A DNA stretch of 45,823 bases from an uncultured Saprospiraceae bacterium (GTDB lineage Bacteria > Bacteroidota > Bacteroidia > Chitinophagales > Saprospiraceae). Both the position numbers and the translations under genes were made by a program. The notes under the pieces were generated by a model that was not told the origin of the DNA, ran no database searches, and saw nothing but the letters and a program-made list of their open reading frames with translations. The stretch covers positions 1 through 45,823 of the forward strand of contig CALIAG010000056.1 of the NCBI GenBank assembly GCA_938041325.1. Reading direction: 5' to 3'. Of the stretch, positions 42,239 through 45,823 are shown one piece after another; within the stretch, counting starts at the first letter, position 1; every line of letters starts with the position of its first letter.

Positions 42239-42713
42239 AAGAGTGGTTATTTAGTTTTTTCAGTTTTGTATGTCTGTTTAGTTAGACTTGCAATTTTTGG
42301 GAAGAAAGATTCAGTTTTTGCAAGTATTCTTATCCCAGAGCAAACAAAATATGGGATAAAAACGTATTTAAAAGCGCCAAATTATCTTTGGGCGATTAAA
42401 ATTACAGTTTTTTGTTAAATAAAAGTCTTTGCCCCATATAAAATTCATTTTTAATGTGTAAAAAGCTTGAATATTGATAAATTGAAGAGCACAATAAGGC
42501 TTTAGACCCCAAATCTTCCCGAAGAAATATGGTTTTGGTACCTTTTCTAAGGCATTTTCAAATGAAAGGATAGAATGTAAACGCTTTTATTAAAGTGGTT
42601 TTATAAAGTGCATCTGAACAAAACTTTCGCTTCATTTAATTCGTTAATTTTGTACATTTGCCCCATTAGCGAAAATTCGCTTTACTATTTTTATAATTTT
42701 CAAACTCAAATCA
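42239..42713. other. 475-bp divergent intergenic region (exbB / fadN)
   Basis: This region separates the exb-tonB operon from the fadN gene. The fadN side has two full -7 matches and a 13-nt motif shared with the TonB receptor leader. The exbB side has no full TAnnTTTG on the minus strand. Apart from these, no ORF, RNA gene or repeat was recognised. Confidence 0.4.
42645..42660 (+). promoter_or_regulatory. Tandem -7 promoter elements of the fadN-type gene
   Basis: TAATTTTG (42645-42652) and TACATTTG (42653-42660) are two adjacent full matches to TAnnTTTG. TTTC at 42625-42628 is a candidate -33 element, 16 or 24 bp away. Immediately downstream is TTAGCGAAAATTC (42666-42678), inside the palindrome AGCGAAAATTCGCT, at the predicted start of transcription. 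Confidence 0.45.
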
Positions 42714-45164
42714 ATGATTGACTTAACTGCTGAATCCCCAGCCCAAAAATCACAAGATTCGAAAACCAAGCCTCCACGAAGAATACGGAAAGTTGCTGTT
42801 CTTGGATCAGGAGTAATGGGATCAGGCATCGCCTGCCATTTTGCAAATATTGGATTGGAAGTACTGATGTTGGATATCGTTCCATTCAACCTTTCAGATG
42901 AAGAAAAACAAGATCCTATAAAGAGAAATAGTATTGTGAATGGTGCTTTAAAAGCTGCACTCAAATCAAGACCTGCTCCACTTTATGACAAAGGATTTGC
43001 CAGTAAGATTCAAACGGGGAATTTTGATGACGATTTATCTAAAATAGCGGATTGCGATTGGATTATTGAAGTGGTGATTGAAAGATTAGACATTAAGCAG
43101 CAGGTTTTTGAAAAAGTAGAAAAACACCGCAAGAAAGGAACCTTAATTACATCAAATACTTCGGGCATTCCTATACATATGATGTTGGATGGAAGAAGTG
43201 ATGACTTTAAAAAGAACTTCTGTGGAACTCACTTTTTCAATCCACCGAGATACCTCAAACTTTTAGAAATCATTCCTACTTCTGAGACAAGTCAAGAGGT
43301 TATTGACTTCTTCATGCATTATGGAGATGTCTTTTTAGGTAAGAACACCGTTCTCGCAAAAGATACGCCTGCATTTATTGCCAACCGTGTTGGTGTTTAT
43401 GCAATGGCAAAAATATATCAACTCACCACCGAGTTAGGCTTGAGCATTTCTACTGTTGACAAATTAACCGGTCCTGCAATAGGAAGACCTAAAACAGGTA
43501 CTTTTCGTTTAGGTGACTTGGTTGGACATGATACCAGTGCTAAAGTTATTCAAGGTATAAAAGACAACTGCCCGGATGATGAGCAAGCAGGTACTTTTGA
43601 AGTTCCTAAATACATGGATTTCTTATTAGAAAATAAATTTTTAGGAAATAAATCTGGACAAGGTTTTTATAAAAAGACCAAAGAGAAGGATGCAAAAGGT
43701 AGAAAAGTTATTCTAGAGTTGAATTTAGAAACTTTAGAATACGGCCCTTCTGCACGACCTGACATTCCAAGTCTCGCTGCAGTAAAGCAAGTAGATTCAT
43801 TGGAGAAGAAAGTTCAATTTTTCTTTAAAGCGGAAGATAAAGGTGGAGAATTGGTAAGAAGATCATTACTAGGACTCTTTGCCTATGTGTCGAACAGAGT
43901 TCCAGAAATTTCTGACAATATATATGGTATAGACAATGCTGTAAAATCAGGTTTCGCTTGGGATGTTGGACCTTTCCAGTATTGGGACATGGTTGGTGTA
44001 AAAGAAGGTATTGAAATGGCAGAAGCTCAAGGCGAGAAAATCTCGGATTGGGTAAAAGAAATGGCAGCAGCTGGTCACAACAAATTCTATAAAACAGAAA
44101 ACGGTGTACGCAAGTATTACTGTGTTGAAAGCAAGAGCTATAAAGAAATGCCAGGTGGCAAAGAATTTATTGTTCTAGATGCTTATAGAGAACAAGCTCC
44201 AGTTTTCAAAAACGACGAAATAGTTTTACACGATATTGGCGATGGCGTTCTTTGTTTGGAATTCACTTCTAAAATGAATGCTATTGGAGAAGGTATTTTA
44301 CGAGGCATTAACGAATCCATTCAGATCGCAGAAGAAGGCGACTGGAGAGGATTGGTCATTGGTAATAATGCAACCAACTTTACGGTAGGTGCAAACTTGA
44401 TGATGATCGGAATGTTTGCCTTCCAGCAAGAATTTGAAGAGCTGGACATGGCCATCAATTTATTCCAACAAACTACAATGCGTTGTAGATACTCCAGCAT
44501 TCCTGTAGTTGCTGCAACACAAGGCTATGTATTTGGCGGTGGTTGTGAAACCATTATGCACTGCGACGCTGCAATGTGCGCTGCTGAATCTTACATTGGA
44601 TTAGTAGAAGTTGGCGTTGGTTTGATACCAGGTGGTGGCGGAACAAAAGAATTCGCTGTCAGAGCATCTGATTCCTTTTTCGAAGGAGATGTTCAAATTC
44701 CGACCTTGATCGAAAAGTTTAAAACGATAGCAATGGCTAGTGTCGCTACCTCTGCAAGCGAAGCCTACAAGTTTGGCTATTTGCAAAAGGAAAAAGATCA
44801 TGTAGTCATGAATGCTGGTAGAAATATCGCTGAAGCGAAAAAGAAAGTGATAGAATTGGCTCCGAACTATACGCAACCTGTTCAAAGAAAAGATGTAACC
44901 GTTTTAGGTAGAACAGGTTTGGCTGCTTTATACGTTGCTGCAAATGAATTGCAACTTGGAAATTATGCTTCAGAGCATGATATTCTAATTGCTAAAAAAG
45001 TTGCCTATGTACTATGTGGTGGCGACTTGACTGGCACACAAAAAGTCTCTGAGCAATACTTGCTGGATATAGAAAGAGAAGCATTCTTAAGTTTGTGTGG
45101 AGAACAGAAGACATTGGAACGGGTACAGCACATGTTGCAGACGAATAAGCCATTGAGGAATTGA
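42714..45164 (+). CDS. fadN: 3-hydroxyacyl-CoA dehydrogenase/enoyl-CoA hydratase (FadN-type)
   Basis: An 816-residue bifunctional beta-oxidation enzyme with the dehydrogenase first and hydratase last, the order of Bacillus FadN rather than proteobacterial FadB. The NAD loop is L-G-S-G-V-M-G-S-G (30-38), T-H-F-F-N-P-P contains the catalytic His, and the following dehydrogenase C-terminal domain contains A-F-I-A-N-R-V-G. The crotonase domain (about 500-710) has G-Y-V-F-G-G-G-C-E for the oxyanion hole and G-L-V-E-V-G-V-G-L-I-P-G-G-G-G with the catalytic Glu. Its thiolase partner begins at 45689, but the pair is separated by a repeat-flanked S23 gene. Confidence 0.92.
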   Translation: MIDLTAESPAQKSQDSKTKPPRRIRKVAVLGSGVMGSGIACHFANIGLEVLMLDIVPFNLSDEEKQDPIKRNSIVNGALKAALKSRPAPLYDKGFASKIQTGNFDDDLSKIADCDWIIEVVIERLDIKQQVFEKVEKHRKKGTLITSNTSGIPIHMMLDGRSDDFKKNFCGTHFFNPPRYLKLLEIIPTSETSQEVIDFFMHYGDVFLGKNTVLAKDTPAFIANRVGVYAMAKIYQLTTELGLSISTVDKLTGPAIGRPKTGTFRLGDLVGHDTSAKVIQGIKDNCPDDEQAGTFEVPKYMDFLLENKFLGNKSGQGFYKKTKEKDAKGRKVILELNLETLEYGPSARPDIPSLAAVKQVDSLEKKVQFFFKAEDKGGELVRRSLLGLFAYVSNRVPEISDNIYGIDNAVKSGFAWDVGPFQYWDMVGVKEGIEMAEAQGEKISDWVKEMAAAGHNKFYKTENGVRKYYCVESKSYKEMPGGKEFIVLDAYREQAPVFKNDEIVLHDIGDGVLCLEFTSKMNAIGEGILRGINESIQIAEEGDWRGLVIGNNATNFTVGANLMMIGMFAFQQEFEELDMAINLFQQTTMRCRYSSIPVVAATQGYVFGGGCETIMHCDAAMCAAESYIGLVEVGVGLIPGGGGTKEFAVRASDSFFEGDVQIPTLIEKFKTIAMASVATSASEAYKFGYLQKEKDHVVMNAGRNIAEAKKKVIELAPNYTQPVQRKDVTVLGRTGLAALYVAANELQLGNYASEHDILIAKKVAYVLCGGDLTGTQKVSEQYLLDIEREAFLSLCGEQKTLERVQHMLQTNKPLRN

Positions 45165-45170
45165 TGAGAA

Positions 45171-45226
45171 GTATTCAGTATTCAGTATCTAGTACTTAGT
45201 ATTTAGTATTTAGTATTTAGTATTTA
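45171..45226. repeat. Left heptad array of the S23 cassette (eight 7-bp units)
   Basis: Eight contiguous heptads begin 6 bp after the fadN stop: GTATTCA twice, GTATCTA, GTACTTA, then GTATTTA four times. Heptads 2-6 match, in the same order, the reverse complement of the right-hand array at 45640-45674 with about five or six differences in 35 bp. Confidence 0.9.
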
Positions 45227-45260
45227 ACACTGACTACTGAGTATATTAAGAAATGAGACT

Positions 45261-45617
45261 ATGAGTCATAACTTTAAAGAGCTAAATGTTTGGAAGAGGG
45301 CTAAAGACTTAGCAGTCCAAGTATATTTGGTAACAAAACAATTTCCAAAAGAGGAAATATTTGGATTAACAAATCAGATTAGAAGATCTAGCGTTTCAAT
45401 TTCATCAAATATTGCAGAAGGTTGTGGACGAAATTCAGTAGCACAGTTGAACAATTATTTGAACATTAGTATGGGTTCAGCATCTGAGCTTGAAACACAG
45501 CTTTTGATTGCAATTGAAATTGGTTACGGCAAAAAGGATCAACTCACTTCTTTAATTAAAGAAGTTTCTGAAATTCAAAAAATGATAAATGGTCTTCAAA
45601 GAAGTTTAAAAAAATAA
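45261..45617 (+). CDS. Four-helix bundle protein, S23/IVP family
   Basis: A 118-residue protein of the family first seen inside 23S rRNA intervening sequences of Leptospira (TIGR02436/PF05635). It shows the family pattern throughout: F-K-E-L-N-V-W-K-R-A at 5-14, F-P-K-E-E-I-F-G-L, Q-I-R-R-S-S-V-S-I-S-S-N-I-A-E-G near 39-54 and G-S-A-S-E-L-E-T-Q-L. Homologues form pentamers of basic four-helix bundles, and the DGR protein Avd is related. There is no 23S rRNA here. It lies between inverted heptad repeats in a beta-oxidation operon. Function unknown. Confidence 0.88.
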   Translation: MSHNFKELNVWKRAKDLAVQVYLVTKQFPKEEIFGLTNQIRRSSVSISSNIAEGCGRNSVAQLNNYLNISMGSASELETQLLIAIEIGYGKKDQLTSLIKEVSEIQKMINGLQRSLKK

Positions 45618-45639
45618 AGTATAACAATCAATTTAGTAT

Positions 45640-45674
45640 CGAATACTAAGTACTAAGTACTCGATACTAAATAC
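45640..45674. repeat. Right, inverted heptad array of the S23 cassette
   Basis: Five contiguous units, CGAATAC, TAAGTAC, TAAGTAC, TCGATAC and TAAATAC, are reverse complements of the left-array heptads. The array lies between the S23-family stop (45617) and the thiolase ATG (45689), so it also occupies the leader of the thiolase gene. Confidence 0.88.
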
Positions 45675-45688
45675 TAAAATTTAAGAAC

Positions 45689-45823
45689 ATGGAAGCATAT
45701 ATAGTTAAAGCATATAGAAGTGCAGTTGGTAAATCAAAAAGAGGTGGTTTTAAAAACTACAGATCAGATGATTTGGCAGTGGACGTAGTCAATTATTTAA
45801 TGGATAAAACGCCAGAACTCGAT
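45689..45823 (+). CDS. Acetyl-CoA C-acyltransferase (thiolase), 5' part
   Basis: Only the first 45 codons are in the window. The N-terminus, M-E-A-Y-I-V-K-A-Y-R-S-A-V-G-K-S-K-R-G-G-F, matches the start of FadA/thiolase-family acyl-CoA thiolases, including the R-x-A-V-G-K segment; the active-site Cys lies beyond the end. It would cleave the 3-ketoacyl-CoA made by the fadN product. The gene is open at the right edge. Confidence 0.82.
   Translation, partial: MEAYIVKAYRSAVGKSKRGGFKNYRSDDLAVDVVNYLMDKTPELD

Larger units (their letters stand above)
45171..45674. mobile_element. Candidate S23-gene cassette bounded by inverted heptad arrays
   Basis: A unit of about 504 bp consists of a left heptad array, a 118-residue four-helix-bundle gene and a right array with the heptads inverted. 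It separates fadN from its thiolase partner. The inverted flanks, the accessory gene between them and a solo array elsewhere in the window suggest a mobile or formerly mobile cassette. No transposase is encoded and no target-site duplication was recognised, so mobility is an inference. Confidence 0.4.

Overview
This AT-rich window comes from a Bacteroidota chromosome. The evidence is two large TonB-dependent receptors with N-terminal carboxypeptidase-regulatory-like domains, a secreted protein with a type IX secretion (T9SS) C-terminal sorting domain, a TamL-type Omp85 lipoprotein, LytS/LytTR regulators, and several promoters matching the Bacteroidota -7 element TAnnTTTG. Two futalosine-pathway menaquinone genes (mqnA, mqnE) argue for a Saprospiria, Chitinophagia or Cytophagia type lineage rather than a typical flavobacterium. 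This placement is an inference; no rRNA or tRNA gene is present. Nearly all of the window is ordinary chromosomal housekeeping and envelope genes, with no phage, transposase or CRISPR array.

Layout. 0-1.7 kb: a coiled-coil protein and two small exported proteins. 1.8-4.4 kb: stand-alone arginine deiminase, convergent with a MoeZ-like E1/rhodanese protein across a shared hairpin terminator. 4.6-8.8 kb: TonB receptor followed by a LytS-type kinase and LytTR regulator. 8.8-12 kb: mqnA, mqnE and a glycosyltransferase on the minus strand. 12.3-16.8 kb: a second TonB receptor followed by a T9SS-secreted esterase-fold protein lacking its catalytic serine. 17.2-20.8 kb: five tightly packed genes (CDP-alcohol phosphatidyltransferase, CDP-diglyceride synthase, PlsC acyltransferase, small EmrE/ArnE-like membrane protein, exported alpha/beta-hydrolase-like protein) that look like a dedicated lipid pathway. 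21.1-25.5 kb: oxidase subunit III, purL and a thioredoxin-fold lipoprotein. 25.6-31.6 kb: NTR/MORN-type protein, a membrane protein, a TrmH-family methyltransferase and tamL. 31.6-35.3 kb (minus): nth, a LuxC-family acyl-CoA reductase, rluD and an outer-membrane protein. 35.5-36.7 kb: a Cys/Met-metabolism PLP enzyme. 36.8-42.2 kb (minus): phosphoesterase, GNAT/YoaP protein, folC and an exbB-exbD-exbD-tonB operon that would energise the TonB receptors. 42.7 kb to the end: a fadN-type beta-oxidation protein and the start of its thiolase, separated by a four-helix-bundle (S23/IVP) gene.

The most unusual structure is at the right end. The S23-family gene is bracketed by arrays of a 7-bp unit (GTATTTA/GTACTTA) on the left and the same units inverted on the right, giving an inverted repeat of about 35 bp around it. 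The ~0.5 kb unit separates two genes that normally sit together. A solo array, also of eight heptads, lies at 36727-36782, and a different degenerate TTAGAC repeat lies at 39465-39573. This looks like a small mobile or repeat-associated cassette. The second most interesting locus is the lipid gene cluster, whose phosphatidyltransferase has Asn at two of the four signature Asp positions.
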